Below, piece by piece: positions 43,454 through 53,382 of a stretch of 64,000 nucleotides of DNA (within the stretch, counting starts at the first letter, position 1; each line of letters begins with the position of its first letter). A program made the translations under genes and the position numbers. The notes beneath the pieces were generated by a model. That model was not told the DNA's origin, made no database searches, and was given only the letters and a program-made list of their open reading frames with translations. The stretch comes from Roseiarcus sp963748545 (GTDB taxonomy: Bacteria; Pseudomonadota; Alphaproteobacteria; Rhizobiales; Beijerinckiaceae): the NCBI GenBank assembly GCA_963748545.1, contig CAVVJO010000016.1, positions 62,001 to 126,000 on the forward strand. Reading direction: 5' to 3'.

Positions 43454-44699
43454 TCACTCGGCCGCGGCCGGCTTCTTCGCCAGCACGGCGTCGGCGATCG
43501 AAACCGGCAGCGGCTTCGTCTTCTCCGTGAAGCTCAGCAGCGGCATGATCACAAGGAAGAAGCCGAAATACCCCGCGGTCAGGAAACGCGCGATCATCGA
43601 CAGCGCGTCGGTCGGCTCCTGCGAACCGATCCATCCGAGACCGATGCAGATCGCCACGAAGATCCAGAAGAAGAAACGGAACGCCGGACGATACTTGGCC
43701 GACTTGACCGGATGGCGGTCGAGCCAGGGGACGAACGCCAGGATCACGATCGCGGCGACGAGCGCGATGACGCCGAACAGCTTGTTCGGGATGGCGCGCA
43801 AGATCGCGTAGAATGGAAGGAGATACCATTCGGGCACGACATGGGCGGGCGTGACCAGCGGATTGGCGATGTTGTAATTATCCGCATCCAGTAGGTAATT
43901 TGGAATAAAGAAGATCAGCCAGGCGTAGAGGATGAACCACACCGAGACGGCGAAAACGTCCTTGATCGTGGCGTAAGGGGTGAAGGCGACGGTGTCGCGC
44001 TCCGCGTTCTGGACCTCGACGCCGTCGGGATTGTTCTGACCCGTCACGTGAAGCGCCCAGACATGGAGGCCGACCATCGCCGCGATCACGAAGGGCAGGA
44101 GGTAGTGGAGCGAGAAGAAGCGGGTGAGCGTCGGCGGACCGACCGCGAAGCCGCCCCATAGCCAATGGGCGATCGTGGTTCCGAAGATCGGGATCGCGGA
44201 GGTCAGGTTGGTGATGACGGTCGCGCCGGCGAAGCTCATCGAACCCCACGGCAGAACGTAGCCGAGGAAAGCCGTCGCCGTCATCAGGAGGTAGATGACG
44301 ACGCCGATGATCCAAAGCAACTCGCGCGGCGCCTTGTAGGATCCGTAGTAGAGCCCGCGCATCATGTGCAAGTAGCACGCCAGGAAGAACAGCGAGGCGC
44401 CGTTCGTATGCATGTAGCGGATCAACCAGCCGTAGTTGACGTTCCGCATGATATCGTCGTTGATCGATAGGAAAGCTTCCGACGCCGAGGGGATATAGTG
44501 CATCGCAAGCACCACGCCCGTAACGATCTGCGCGATCAGCATGAAGGAAAGGATCGCGCCGAACGTCCACATGTAATTGAGGTTGCGGGGCACCGGATAG
44601 GCCACGAACGACGAGTGCACCAACCCGACCAGAGGCAGGCGAGACTTCGAACCAGCGCCCGATCGCGCTCTTGGGAACGTAGGTCGATGGACCGCTCAT
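43454..44699 (-). pseudogene. petB: Cytochrome b of the bc1 complex, frameshifted near the N-terminus
   Basis: The start MSGPSTYVPKSAIGRWFE is coded from 44699; from about 44646 the other frame continues SRLPLVGLVHSSFVAYPVPR and 389 more residues to the stop at 43454. One extra base (an A in GAAG of the coding strand, 44646-44647) explains it; repaired length 415 codons. Four haem-binding histidines lie in the two helix pairs (MHTNGASLFFLACYLHM and VGLHVWALHV). The Qo motif PEWY is in VVPEWYLLPFYAILR. Core respiratory gene, so the frameshift is suspect. Confidence 0.92.
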
Positions 44700-44772
44700 G
44701 ATGGCTCTCAGGACAGGAATGGCTTGGGACGACTTCGGGTTACGAATGAACCGCCAGTGCGGATCGACCGGC

Positions 44773-45306
44773 TCAGCCGATCTTGACGCGCGTGTCGGTC
44801 AGGAATTTGTACTCCGGCACGGCCAGATTGAGCGGGGCCGGACCCTGCCGGATGCGGCCGGAGGTGTCGTACATCGAGCCATGGCACGGACAGAACCAGC
44901 CCTCGTACTTGCCCTCGTGCCCGATCGGCACACAGCCGAGATGGGTGCAGACGCCCACGACGATCAGCCACTCCGGCTTCTGCACGCGCTGGGCGTCGGT
45001 CTGCGGATCGCGCAATTCGCTGAGCTGAACGTCCTGGGCCTCCTGGATCTCCTTGGCCGTCCGATGACGGATGAACACCGGCCCGCCGCGCCATTTGACC
45101 GTGACGATCTGTCCCTCCGGGATAGCGCCGATGTCGACTTCGATCGACGACAGCGCAAGAGTTGAAGCATCAGGATTCATCTGGTCGATGAACGGCCAAG
45201 CCAACGCGCCGACGCCGACCGCGCCGACCGCGCCGGTGGCGAGGTAAAGGAAATCTCTGCGATTCGGTGCCTGGATCGTCGTAGCCGCGGCCAATTCAAC
45301 CCCCAA
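44773..45306 (-). CDS. petA: Ubiquinol-cytochrome c reductase iron-sulfur subunit (Rieske)
   Basis: A protein of 177 residues beginning at TTG 45306, preceded by GGAAGAG; no ATG lies closer, and 45339 is the only other candidate. A Tat signal NRRDFLYLATGAVGAVGVG is followed by the Rieske domain with VCTHLGCVPIGH and FCPCHGSMYD, supplying two Cys and two His ligands. First gene of the petABC operon, 73 nt ahead of petB. Expected to use the Tat pathway for insertion. Confidence 0.9.
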   Translation of the reverse strand: MGVELAAATTIQAPNRRDFLYLATGAVGAVGVGALAWPFIDQMNPDASTLALSSIEVDIGAIPEGQIVTVKWRGGPVFIRHRTAKEIQEAQDVQLSELRDPQTDAQRVQKPEWLIVVGVCTHLGCVPIGHEGKYEGWFCPCHGSMYDTSGRIRQGPAPLNLAVPEYKFLTDTRVKIG

Positions 45307-45578
45307 GGATGCTCTTCCATGCACGCCGACTTCAAGCATCGCGGATTCATTGGCGGCGTTGCGCGACGGCTCAAGCCCCAAACGAATACGGCGAACTCTG
45401 TCGGCGCCTTCCGCTCGGCGCACCACGGCGACGGGCGGCAATCGACGCGGCTTTTCGCATTGATCGATTTCGATGTCCATAGGACCAACTTCACGCGGGC
45501 CTCTGCCTTTCGTCGGGTTCGCGGGGTCCGAGGGCCTCCCGATTTGCCGTCGGGTCTAGCCTAAACGGGCGCCGCGTC

Positions 45579-46061
45579 ATGAATGGGACAACCTCTACCC
45601 TCCTCCTCGCGCTGTTCGAACCGGACATCGCTCAGAACGCCGGCGCGATGATGCGCACGTGCGCCTGCCTCGGCGTGGACGCGGCGATCATCGAGCCGGC
45701 TGGCTTTCAACTCGGCGATCCCCGCTTCCGCCGCGCCGGCATGGATTATCTGGACGCCCTCACGGTCACGCGTCACGATTCGTGGCTCCGCTTCGAATCC
45801 TGGCGAGCCAAAGCCGGTCGCAGGCTCGTGTTGCTGACGACGAAGGGCGAGGTCAAACTCTGGGACTTCGCGTTTCGCCCCGACGACGTTCTCCTCGTCG
45901 GCCGCGAAACGGCAGGGGCGCCCGACGCGGTGGCGGCGGCGGCGGACGCGCGGCTCAGAATCCCCATCGCGCCGCCGATGCGTTCGCTCAATGTCGGCGT
46001 CGCCGCAACGATCGCTCTGGTCGAAGCGCTTCGGCAAATTGGCCGGCTTCCGACCGGATAA
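45579..46061 (+). CDS. trmL: tRNA (cytidine(34)-2'-O)-methyltransferase
   Basis: A protein of 160 residues, the size of TrmL. The SPOUT knot is visible: LFEPDIAQNAGAMMRTCACLG at the start, the conserved SAM loop VLLVGRETAGAPDAV, and the terminal MRSLNVGVAATIALVEALRQ. It methylates the wobble ribose of tRNA-Leu. Divergent from petA; the spacer (45307-45578) holds both promoters. Confidence 0.9.
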   Translation: MNGTTSTLLLALFEPDIAQNAGAMMRTCACLGVDAAIIEPAGFQLGDPRFRRAGMDYLDALTVTRHDSWLRFESWRAKAGRRLVLLTTKGEVKLWDFAFRPDDVLLVGRETAGAPDAVAAAADARLRIPIAPPMRSLNVGVAATIALVEALRQIGRLPTG

Positions 46062-46156
46062 GAATTCCGCCTGCGGTCTGTGACGAGGGCGTGACAATGA
46101 CGCCCCGTTGCGCGATGGTTCGCAAGGTCGGCCCGTGCGGGCCGGCGGAGGGCGAC

Positions 46157-46822
46157 ATGGATACGGGAAGCGTGCGCGTTTTGATCGCCGACGATCACCC
46201 GCTGGTGGTGGGCGGTCTCCGGGAAGCCGTGCTTGCGGCGGCTCCCGATGCGGAAATCGCCGTGGCGCATGATTTCGACAGTATGGCTGCGGCGCTGGAG
46301 GCGTCGCCGGAAACGGATCTGGTGCTGCTCGATCTCAGCATGCCTGGCGTGAGAGGCTTTTCGGGTCTTTTGTTCCTGCGATCGGAGAGACCGTCCACGC
46401 CCGTGATCGTCGTCTCCGGCAACGAGGACCGCGCCGTTATCCGACACTGCCTCGAGTTCGGCGCGTCCGGTTTCATTCCCAAGTCGAACTCGCTCGAGAC
46501 GATGCGCGGAGCGATCGCGCAGGTTCTCGACGGCGGCCGCTGGACGCCGCCCGACTTCGATCCCAACGCGCAACCCAATCGCGAATCGAGCGCATTGGCG
46601 CGACGCCTCGCCACCCTGACCCCTCAGCAGATTCGCGTGCTGATGATGCTGTCCCAGGGCCTCCTCAATAAGCAGATCGCCTACGAGCTCAGCGTCTCCG
46701 AGGCCACGGTCAAAGCGCACGTGTCGGCCATTCTGCAGAAGCTCGGAGTGGAGAGCCGGACCCAGGCCGTGATTCTCGCGACCAAGATCGAGTCCGCGCA
46801 GGAGCTTTCGATCGCCTCCTGA
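46157..46822 (+). CDS. LuxR-type response regulator (NarL/FixJ family)
   Basis: A protein of 221 residues with an N-terminal receiver domain (RVLIADDHPLVVGGLREAVL, then VLLDLSMPGVRG with the phospho-Asp, and GFIPKSNSLETM with the signalling Lys) and a C-terminal LuxR HTH (LTPQQIRVLMMLSQGLLNKQ, IAYELSVSEATVKAHVSAIL). GGCGGAGGGCGAC precedes the ATG. No partner kinase is adjacent; the two broken hybrid kinases 12-17 kb away could be candidates, without evidence. Confidence 0.9.
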   Translation: MDTGSVRVLIADDHPLVVGGLREAVLAAAPDAEIAVAHDFDSMAAALEASPETDLVLLDLSMPGVRGFSGLLFLRSERPSTPVIVVSGNEDRAVIRHCLEFGASGFIPKSNSLETMRGAIAQVLDGGRWTPPDFDPNAQPNRESSALARRLATLTPQQIRVLMMLSQGLLNKQIAYELSVSEATVKAHVSAILQKLGVESRTQAVILATKIESAQELSIAS

Positions 46823-47291
46823 ACGGCGTCGCTGTCCGCGTCCCCTTGGGCCTCGGAGTCGAGAGCGCGCGGTTTTGAGGGACGACTGAGCAATTTCAAG
46901 GGGTTGCGCTCAAAACGTCTAAATCGTGAGGCCATTTTCGTCTTAAAAGCCGCATTTATGCCGCATTCTGTCAGTCGTCCCTGGACCTGCGGTCACTTTC
47001 GATCCTCCCGAATTCGAACAAGCGGCGTTTATTTTTGACGCCAGGAACCTCCTGCTCGAGGCGGCGGGCAGGAAAATGCGAGCAGCGCGACAGGGCGGGT
47101 GTGATCCAGAGGCCATGGATCACTATGCGCCGAAATTCTGCCTATGACAAGTCTTTTCTTCTCAATATTGTTTATCAGAAACCAGGCGTCGTCCCCTCGC
47201 CCCGTCCGCCGACAAGCGGCCCGTCCGGCCCCGGATTTCCGGTCCTGCGCAGAGAAGGGAAGGACACCCCGGGGTGTCCTTCCGCGTCTCA
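46823..47291. other. Intergenic region between response regulator and acs
   Basis: No gene in 469 nt. It contains a direct repeat GCCGCATT (46949-46956 and 46960-46967) in AT-rich sequence, possibly a regulator site, and the hairpin at 47258-47283 before the acs stop. Confidence 0.45.
47258..47283 (-). terminator. Terminator-like palindrome after acs
   Basis: A perfect 26-bp palindrome (GGAAGGACACCCC and its complement, back to back), 8 nt after the acs stop. As RNA it forms an 11-bp stem with a 4-nt loop. No T-run follows. Confidence 0.6.
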
Positions 47292-49239
47292 CTAGGCCTT
47301 GCCGCGGTTCTGCCGCTTGTCGATCAGGTCGCCGACCACCGCTGGATCGGCGAGGGTCGATGTGTCGCCGAGCGCGCCGTACTCGTTCTCGGCGATCTTG
47401 CGCAGGATGCGGCGCATGATCTTGCCCGAACGGGTCTTCGGCAGGCCGGGGGCGAACTGGATGAGGTCGGGCGAGGCGATCGGTCCGATCTCCTTGCGCA
47501 CCCACGCGACCAACTCCTTGCGCAATTCCTCTGTCGGCTCGACTCCCGCCATCACGGTCACGTAGGCGTAGATGCCCTGCCCCTTGATGTCGTGCGGATA
47601 GCCGACGACCGCGGCTTCCGAGACCTTCGGATGCGCAACAAGCGCGCTCTCCACTTCCGCCGTTCCCATCCGGTGACCGGAGACGTTGATGACGTCGTCG
47701 ACGCGACCGGTGATCCAGTAGAAGCCGTCGGCGTCGCGCCGGCAGCCGTCGCCGGTGAAGTACTTGCCCGGGTAAGCCGAGAAGTACGTCTTCACGAAGC
47801 GGTCGTGGTCGCCGTAGACGGTGCGCATCTGACCGGGCCACGAGTTCGGCGATCACGAGATTGCCCTCGCAGGGACCATTCAGGACCTCGCCGGCCGCAT
47901 CGACAATCTCTGGAATGACGCCGAAGAACGGAAGGGTCGCCGAACCCGGCTTCAGCTTGATCGCGCCCGGGAGGGGAGTGATCAGAATTCCGCCTGTCTC
48001 CGTCTGCCACCATGTGTCGACGATCGGGCAGCGGTGTTCGCCTACGACGCGGTGGTACCACTCCCACGCCTCTGGGTTGATCGGCTCGCCAACCGAGCCC
48101 AACAACCGGAGGGAGGCGCGGCTGGTCTTTTTCACCGGCTCTTCGCCAGCGCCCATAAGAGAGCGTATCGCGGTCGGGGCGGTGTAGAAGATGTTGACCT
48201 TGTGCTTGTCGATCACCTCCCAGAAGCGGCTCATCGACGGATAGTTGGGGATGCCCTCGAACATCAGGGTCGTCGCGCCGTTAGCGAGCGGTCCGTAGAC
48301 AATATAGGAATGACCGGTCACCCAGCCGACGTCTGCGGTGCACCAGTAGATGTCGCCCTCATGGTAGTCGAAGACGTACTGATGCGTCATCGACGCAAAA
48401 ACCAGATAGCCGCCGGTGGTGTGGACGACGCCCTTGGGCGTGCCTGTCGATCCAGATGTATAAAGGATGAAAAGCGGGTCTTCCGCATTGACGGGTTCGG
48501 CGGGGCACTTGGTCGAGACGCGTTCGACCGCCTCGTGCAGCCAGACGTCGCGACCCTCCGTCCAGGCGACCTCGCCGCCGGTGCGCTTGACGACCAGCAC
48601 ATGCCTAACAGTCGAGGTCTTCTTAAGCGCCTCGTCGACGTTGGCCTTCAGCGGCACCTTGCGGCCGCCGCGCAGGCCCTCGTCCGCCGTAATGACGACC
48701 TCGCACTGCGCGTCATTGATGCGGCCGGCGATGGCGTCGGGAGAGAAACCGCCGAACACCACCGAGTGGATCGCGCCGAGCCGCGCGCAGGCGAGCATCG
48801 CGTACGCGGCTTCCGGGATCATCGGCAAATAGATGGTGACGCGGTCGCCCTTCTTCACGCCATGAAAATGCAACACGTTGGCGAAGCGGTTCACCTCGTC
48901 GGCGAGCTCGGCGTAGGTGATGTGGCGCGATTCATTGGGATTGTCCCCTTCCCAGATGATCGCGGTCTGCTTGGCGCGCTTGGGCAGATGCCGGTCGACG
49001 CAATTGTAGGCGACGTTGGTGACGCCATCCTCGAACCAGTTGATCGACACGTTATGCGCGTCGAAGCTGGTGTTCTTGACCTTGGTGTAGGGCTTGAACC
49101 AGTCGATCCGCTTGCCGTGCTCGCCCCAGAAGGTTTCCGGGTCGTTCAGCGAACGCTTGTACATCTCCTGGTATTTGGCGTGATCGACCCAAGCGCGCTT
49201 GGCCCATTCGGCGGGGACTTCGTAGACGTGGTCTTGCAC
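47292..49239 (-). pseudogene. acs: Acetyl-CoA synthetase, frameshifted
   Basis: Starting MQDHVYEVPAEWAKRAWV at 49239, it reads through the P-loop YTSGSTGTPKGVVHTTGGY, VDTWWQTETGGI and GSATLPFFGVIPEIVDAAG; near 47845 the other frame takes over with SWPGQMRTVYGDHDRFVKTY, DDVINVSGHRMGTAEVESAL and the acylated lysine in LPKTRSGKIMRRIL. One extra base (A in GAAC of the coding strand, 47845-47846) accounts for it; repaired length 649 codons, 648 residues, exactly that of Acs. It makes acetyl-CoA from acetate and ATP. A core gene, so the frameshift is suspect. Confidence 0.93.
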
Positions 49240-49496
49240 GGGCTCCTCCCAACACGTTCCTGCGCGCCGGCCGGACCGACGCCCGCAAGCGTTGCCGCGA
49301 GTTTATGCCCAACGCGGACAAGTCGGACAAGCCGCCGACCGTTGCTGCTTTGGTCTTAGCCATTCCGTGGGGCGCATTTTGGATGAAGGGTCGCCCCCCC
49401 GAGCCCTCTCTCGGAAAGGCGACGTCTCGACGCCGCCGAGGAGTCCGAAAGGCGCCGAGCTTTCGACCGGCTAACGAGCGCGAGCCGCGCTCCTCC

Positions 49497-49910
49497 CTAG
49501 AGTCCGCCCATCTGGCAGATCAGCGCCCATTCCGGATCTGTCACCGGCTGAACCGACAGGCGCGAATTCGTCACGAGCGCCATCGTCGCGAGCCGTTTCT
49601 CCTCCTTCACCGCTTCGAGCGGGACGGCGCGGGGCAAAGGCCTCACGGCGCGGATGTCGACCATGCCGAACTTGCCGGTCGCGTCGGTCGGATCGGGGCG
49701 ATACGCCTTGCAGACCTCGACAATCCCCACAATCGCCTTGCCTTCGTTCGAATGGTAGAAGAAGCCGTGTTCGCCGACTTTCATCGCCTGCATGTTGAGC
49801 TTGGCGGAATGGTTGCGGACCCCGCTCCAGTCGGTCCCTTCCGCCCCGAGGGCTGCGAGCTTCTCGAAGGACCAGGCCGAAGGCTCGCTCTTGAACAGCC
49901 AGTGCGCCAT
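49497..49910 (-). CDS. EVE domain protein
   Basis: A protein of 137 residues starting MAHWLFKSEPSAWSFEKLAA, then TDWSGVRNHSAKLNM and GEHGFFYHSNEGKAIVGIVEV, the hallmarks of the EVE (PUA-like) domain, whose fold is thought to bind modified nucleic-acid bases. It begins 7 nt after the YciI gene stop on the same strand. The same order with gpsA is frequent in Hyphomicrobiales. Confidence 0.9.
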   Translation of the reverse strand: MAHWLFKSEPSAWSFEKLAALGAEGTDWSGVRNHSAKLNMQAMKVGEHGFFYHSNEGKAIVGIVEVCKAYRPDPTDATGKFGMVDIRAVRPLPRAVPLEAVKEEKRLATMALVTNSRLSVQPVTDPEWALICQMGGL

Positions 49911-49917
49911 TCGCCCC

Positions 49918-50208
49918 TCACGCCAGCGTCTGGCCGACCGCCTGTCGCCACGGCTTTACTGTGACGCTCTCGAACAGGCCCGCGACCGCGTAAGGGTCTT
50001 CGGCAAGGATCGCCCGAATGTCGGCCTCGCTCTCGCCCTCGAAAATCAGCATCGAGCCGGTCGGCGTCTTGAAGTCTTCGGTCAGCATCGCGCCGCCGAT
50101 CTTCACCTTGGCGCCGAGCGAATTGAGATAGGCGAGATGGGCCGGACGATTCTCCAGGCGCTTTTCCAGGCTTTGCGGCTTATCGACGCAGATGGCGATG
50201 AAGAGCAT
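49918..50208 (-). CDS. YciI family protein
   Basis: A protein of 96 residues: MLFIAICVDKPQSLEKRLEN, RPAHLAYLNSLGAKVKIGGA, LIFEGESEADIRAILAEDPY, all typical of the YciI/muconolactone isomerase-like fold, with His at about 28 and Asp at 83 at the expected active site. Reaction unknown. It precedes the EVE gene in the same operon. Confidence 0.9.
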   Translation of the reverse strand: MLFIAICVDKPQSLEKRLENRPAHLAYLNSLGAKVKIGGAMLTEDFKTPTGSMLIFEGESEADIRAILAEDPYAVAGLFESVTVKPWRQAVGQTLA

Positions 50209-50428
50209 GGCTTTGCCTCCCCTGACCCGAGAGCCTTACGCGACCCGGAAGCCGATGCCAAGCCGTGCGAAGTCGTGTGAGCGGCTTGAGACCAAGCCCC
50301 GAACACGAACCCCCGATGTACAGGCGCCGCGTCGGAGGGCCGCATGGTCAGTTAATCTTGCAACGATAAGGCTGAGGGTCGGCGGGATTCGCTCAGCGCG
50401 ATTTTCTTCCAAATTCAGGCGGTCGCCC

Positions 50429-52189
50429 ATGTGTCTCTGGTGCGGAACTTCACGGATCGCCGACAGTTTCACTGCGGGCTTTTGTCGGGCCGCGCCGACC
50501 CGCCGCCGCTTCCTCGCCTATGCCGCCTCGGCGGGCGCTTCGACCATGTCCGTCATGCGCGGCGCGCTCGCCGCCGAAGGCGCCGATGTAATTTTTCGCA
50601 ACGGCGCGATCCATCCCATGACGGGCGGCCAGGAGCAGGTCGAAGCGCTGGCGATCGCCGGAGGACGGATTCTCGCAGCCGGATCGGCCTCAGACCTCTC
50701 GGCCCTCGCCCGCCCCACCAGCAAAATCATCGACCTTCAGGGCCGCGCGCTGTTCCCAGGGTTCATCGATCCGCACCATCACACTATTCTGTCTGCGCTG
50801 CTTGGCGATCTGCTGATAGACATCGGCTACTCGAAGTATCCGAAACGCGCCGACGCGCTCGCCGCGATGAAGGCCGAGGCCGCGAGGCGTCCGGCGGGCG
50901 CGTGGATCGCAGCGGGCTTTTACGACAATCTCCTGCAAGGCGGCGACCTGTCGACGGCGGAGTTGGACGCGGTTTCGGCCGAGCACCCGATTTTTGTCAT
51001 GTACGTGAACGGACACGTCGGCGCCGGCAACCCGATGGCGTTCGCACGCGCTGGAGTCCCGGAAGACGTTGGCGATCTGCCCGGCGGCGGCCACTTCGGC
51101 CGCGGCCCCGACGGCAAGCTGAACGGCCTCATGTACGAGGAGCCTGCGCTGCTTCGCTTCCTGGCCGTCGCGGTTCCCCACACGACGCCCGAGCTGATCG
51201 CAAGATCGCTTGCCTCCTATACCAAACAGGCGGCGGCCGCCGGCAACGCGACCCTGCACGAGCCCGGCACCGTAAAGCCGGCGTGGGTGGAGGCGCTTGC
51301 GAAACTCTCCAACACCCTGGCCGTGCGGATGAGCGCGAGCTTCAGCACGGACGCGCTCGAGGCCAGCAAGGCGTTCGCCTCGCTCGGACCCGGCGCAAAA
51401 GCCAGACAAATCCCCGGGAGCCGCTTTTCCCTTTATGGCATGAAGTTCTGGGCGGACGGCTCGAACCAGGCCGAGATGGCTGCGCAGACAAAGCCTTATC
51501 TCAACGGCGCGAACAAGGGCCGGACCAACTACTCCCTGCCTCAGATGGCTCAATTGTGCCGGGCGGCAAAGGACGCCGGGTGGCCGATTCTGATCCATTG
51601 CCAGGGCGACGCGGCGGTCGATGAGGCGTTGGACGCGATCGAGCATACCTACGGCGCCGACCCCGCGACCGGTCTGAACCGCATTGAGCACGCCACCATG
51701 GCGCGACAGGACCAGATCGAAAGAATGAAGCGGCTCGGCGTGCAGCCGAGCTTCATCCCCGACTTCGTCTATCTGTATGGCGCGGCGTATCGCGATCAAA
51801 TTTTTGGGCCTGAGCGGGCGGACTTCATGGCGCCCGCCGGCGCCGCGGCGAGGGCGGGCGTCCCCTTCACCCTGCATTCCGACTCGCCCGCGGCGGGGCT
51901 GCCCATCAACCCCTTGCGGCACGTGCAGACCGCCGTCACACGCCGCTGCGCCATCGACAATTCGGTGATCGGGCCCGATCTCGCGATCACGATCGACCAG
52001 GCGCTGCGCGCGATCACCGTCAACGCCGCCCGACAGATCGGCCTCGAGGACGTCATCGGGACGCTCACCGTCGGCAAAGACGCCGATCTGACGATCCTTG
52101 AAAGCGACCCCATCAGGACCGAGCCCGAAAGGATCATGGCGATCAAGGTCAGCGAAACCTGGGTCGCCGGCGAGAAGACGTTCGGGTGA
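50429..52189 (+). CDS. Amidohydrolase family 3 protein (YtcJ-like), secreted
   Basis: A protein of 586 residues. A Cys-rich start MCLWCGTSRIADSF and a Tat-like motif TRRRFLAYAASAGAS at about 28-42 precede the enzyme. FPGFIDPHHHTI holds the HxH, then HVGAGNPMAFARAG, LYGMKFWADGSNQAEMAAQ, LIHCQGDAAVDEALDA and FTLHSDSPAAG supply the other metal ligands. YtcJ-type N-acyl/N-substituted hydrolase. It has an insertion here between YciI and gpsA, which are often adjacent in relatives. Substrate unknown. Confidence 0.85.
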   Translation: MCLWCGTSRIADSFTAGFCRAAPTRRRFLAYAASAGASTMSVMRGALAAEGADVIFRNGAIHPMTGGQEQVEALAIAGGRILAAGSASDLSALARPTSKIIDLQGRALFPGFIDPHHHTILSALLGDLLIDIGYSKYPKRADALAAMKAEAARRPAGAWIAAGFYDNLLQGGDLSTAELDAVSAEHPIFVMYVNGHVGAGNPMAFARAGVPEDVGDLPGGGHFGRGPDGKLNGLMYEEPALLRFLAVAVPHTTPELIARSLASYTKQAAAAGNATLHEPGTVKPAWVEALAKLSNTLAVRMSASFSTDALEASKAFASLGPGAKARQIPGSRFSLYGMKFWADGSNQAEMAAQTKPYLNGANKGRTNYSLPQMAQLCRAAKDAGWPILIHCQGDAAVDEALDAIEHTYGADPATGLNRIEHATMARQDQIERMKRLGVQPSFIPDFVYLYGAAYRDQIFGPERADFMAPAGAAARAGVPFTLHSDSPAAGLPINPLRHVQTAVTRRCAIDNSVIGPDLAITIDQALRAITVNAARQIGLEDVIGTLTVGKDADLTILESDPIRTEPERIMAIKVSETWVAGEKTFG

Positions 52190-52217
52190 AATTTCGGCTT
52201 GCGCCGAGCACGCCGAA

Positions 52218-53204
52218 CTACTCCTCCCCCTTCTGCGGGCGCCCAAGCAGCGCGCCGACGGCGCCGGCGACGTCAAGCCTGCCTTCGATCAGCGCCTCGA
52301 CGCAATTGGCGATCGGCATGTCGACGCCGCGGGCGCGCGCCATTTCGGTCAACGCGAGCGCCGTGAAGGCGCCCTCGGCAAGCTTTCCCGCCTGCGCTTC
52401 GGCGACCGCGCCGCCGCGGCCGAGCGCCACGCCGAAGGCGAAATTGCGCGACTGGGGCGAGGAGCAGGTCAGGACCAGGTCTCCCAGTCCGGAGAGCCCC
52501 ATCAGGGTCTGGCCGCGCGCGCCAAACGCGTCGCCGAACCGGCGCAGTTCAGCGAAACCCCGGGCGACCAGCGCCGCGACCGCGCTCGCTCCGAGACCTC
52601 GGCCGGCGGCGACGCCGCAGGCGATCGCCAGCACGTTCTTGGCCGCGCCGCCGATCTCGACGCCGCGAACGTCGGTCGAATGATAGACCCGCAGGTTCGG
52701 ACCGTGCAGATGGCCACACAGGGAACGCGCCAGCGCCTCGTCGGCTGCGGCAAGGGTCACCGCCGTCGGCAGCCCGGCCGCGACGTCCGCGGCGAAGGAC
52801 GGACCGGAGAGGATCGCAACGGCGCGGCCCGGCGCGGCTCCTGCTAGAACCTCCGTCATGAAGGCGTGCGATCCGCGCTCGATGCCCTTGGCGCAGGCCA
52901 CAAGCGGCGCCGATCCGGGAAGCGCCGCGAGGCGCACGGCCGCATCACGGGTTGCTTGTGCGGGCGTCGCGACCAGGATCGCGGCTGAGGGCGCGAGCGC
53001 GCCGAGGTCGGCGGTCGCGACGACGCGCTCCGAAAGGCTCACGCCCGGCAGCTTTTGGCTCAGTCGCGTCGCCTCGAGCGCCGCCATCGCCTCGCCGTTG
53101 CGGCCCCACAGCACGACGCTGCGGCCCGCGGCGGCGGCGGCGTTGGCGAGCGCCATCCCCCACGCGCCCGCGCCCGCCACGCCGACAATGAACTCGCTCG
53201 TCAC
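52218..53204 (-). CDS. gpsA: Glycerol-3-phosphate dehydrogenase [NAD(P)+]
   Basis: A protein of 328 residues. VGVAGAGAWGMALANAAAAA is the nucleotide-binding loop, ACAKGIERGSHAFMTE and LSGPSFAADVAAGLPTAVT carry the catalytic Lys site, and AKNVLAIACGVAAGRGLG plus MGLSGLGDLVLTCSSPQSRN complete the active site. It makes sn-glycerol 3-phosphate for phospholipids. Convergent with the amidohydrolase. Confidence 0.93.
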   Translation of the reverse strand: MTSEFIVGVAGAGAWGMALANAAAAAGRSVVLWGRNGEAMAALEATRLSQKLPGVSLSERVVATADLGALAPSAAILVATPAQATRDAAVRLAALPGSAPLVACAKGIERGSHAFMTEVLAGAAPGRAVAILSGPSFAADVAAGLPTAVTLAAADEALARSLCGHLHGPNLRVYHSTDVRGVEIGGAAKNVLAIACGVAAGRGLGASAVAALVARGFAELRRFGDAFGARGQTLMGLSGLGDLVLTCSSPQSRNFAFGVALGRGGAVAEAQAGKLAEGAFTALALTEMARARGVDMPIANCVEALIEGRLDVAGAVGALLGRPQKGEE

Positions 53205-53230
53205 GTCCGATCGTCCTTACGCCGCATGGG

Positions 53231-53249
53231 GGCGAGACGCCGCCCCTCC
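53231..53249. repeat. 19-bp intergenic repeat, copy 1
   Basis: GGCGAGACGCCGCCCCTCC, identical to the sequence at 56521-56539. It lies in the short interval between divergent gpsA and the Tim44-like gene and can form a small hairpin. Confidence 0.55.
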
Positions 53250-53382
53250 GGAAGGGATGGAGCCATTCGCGTCCATTGCGCAAGAGCCGGCCGCCGCGCC
53301 TAGCCAAATCGCCGTTCAGGGCCTAGGTATTGGGCGTGGGCGAGCCCCGACGAGTGGGGGCTTTACGAGGACCGAGAACCCG

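Noticed and set aside
40935..43811. Very long open frame on the + strand (about 950 codons)
   Set aside because: It is antisense to UPF0114, mtnP and petC, whose protein motifs are clear; open frames opposite GC-rich coding DNA are expected.
46823..47291. Possible small gene between the response regulator and acs
   Set aside because: Short frames lack ribosome sites and start within AT-rich promoter-like sequence.
50192..50428. Longer N-terminus of the 50429 amidohydrolase
   Set aside because: The extra 79 residues overlap the start of the YciI gene and have no ribosome site; the Cys-rich leader begins at 50429.
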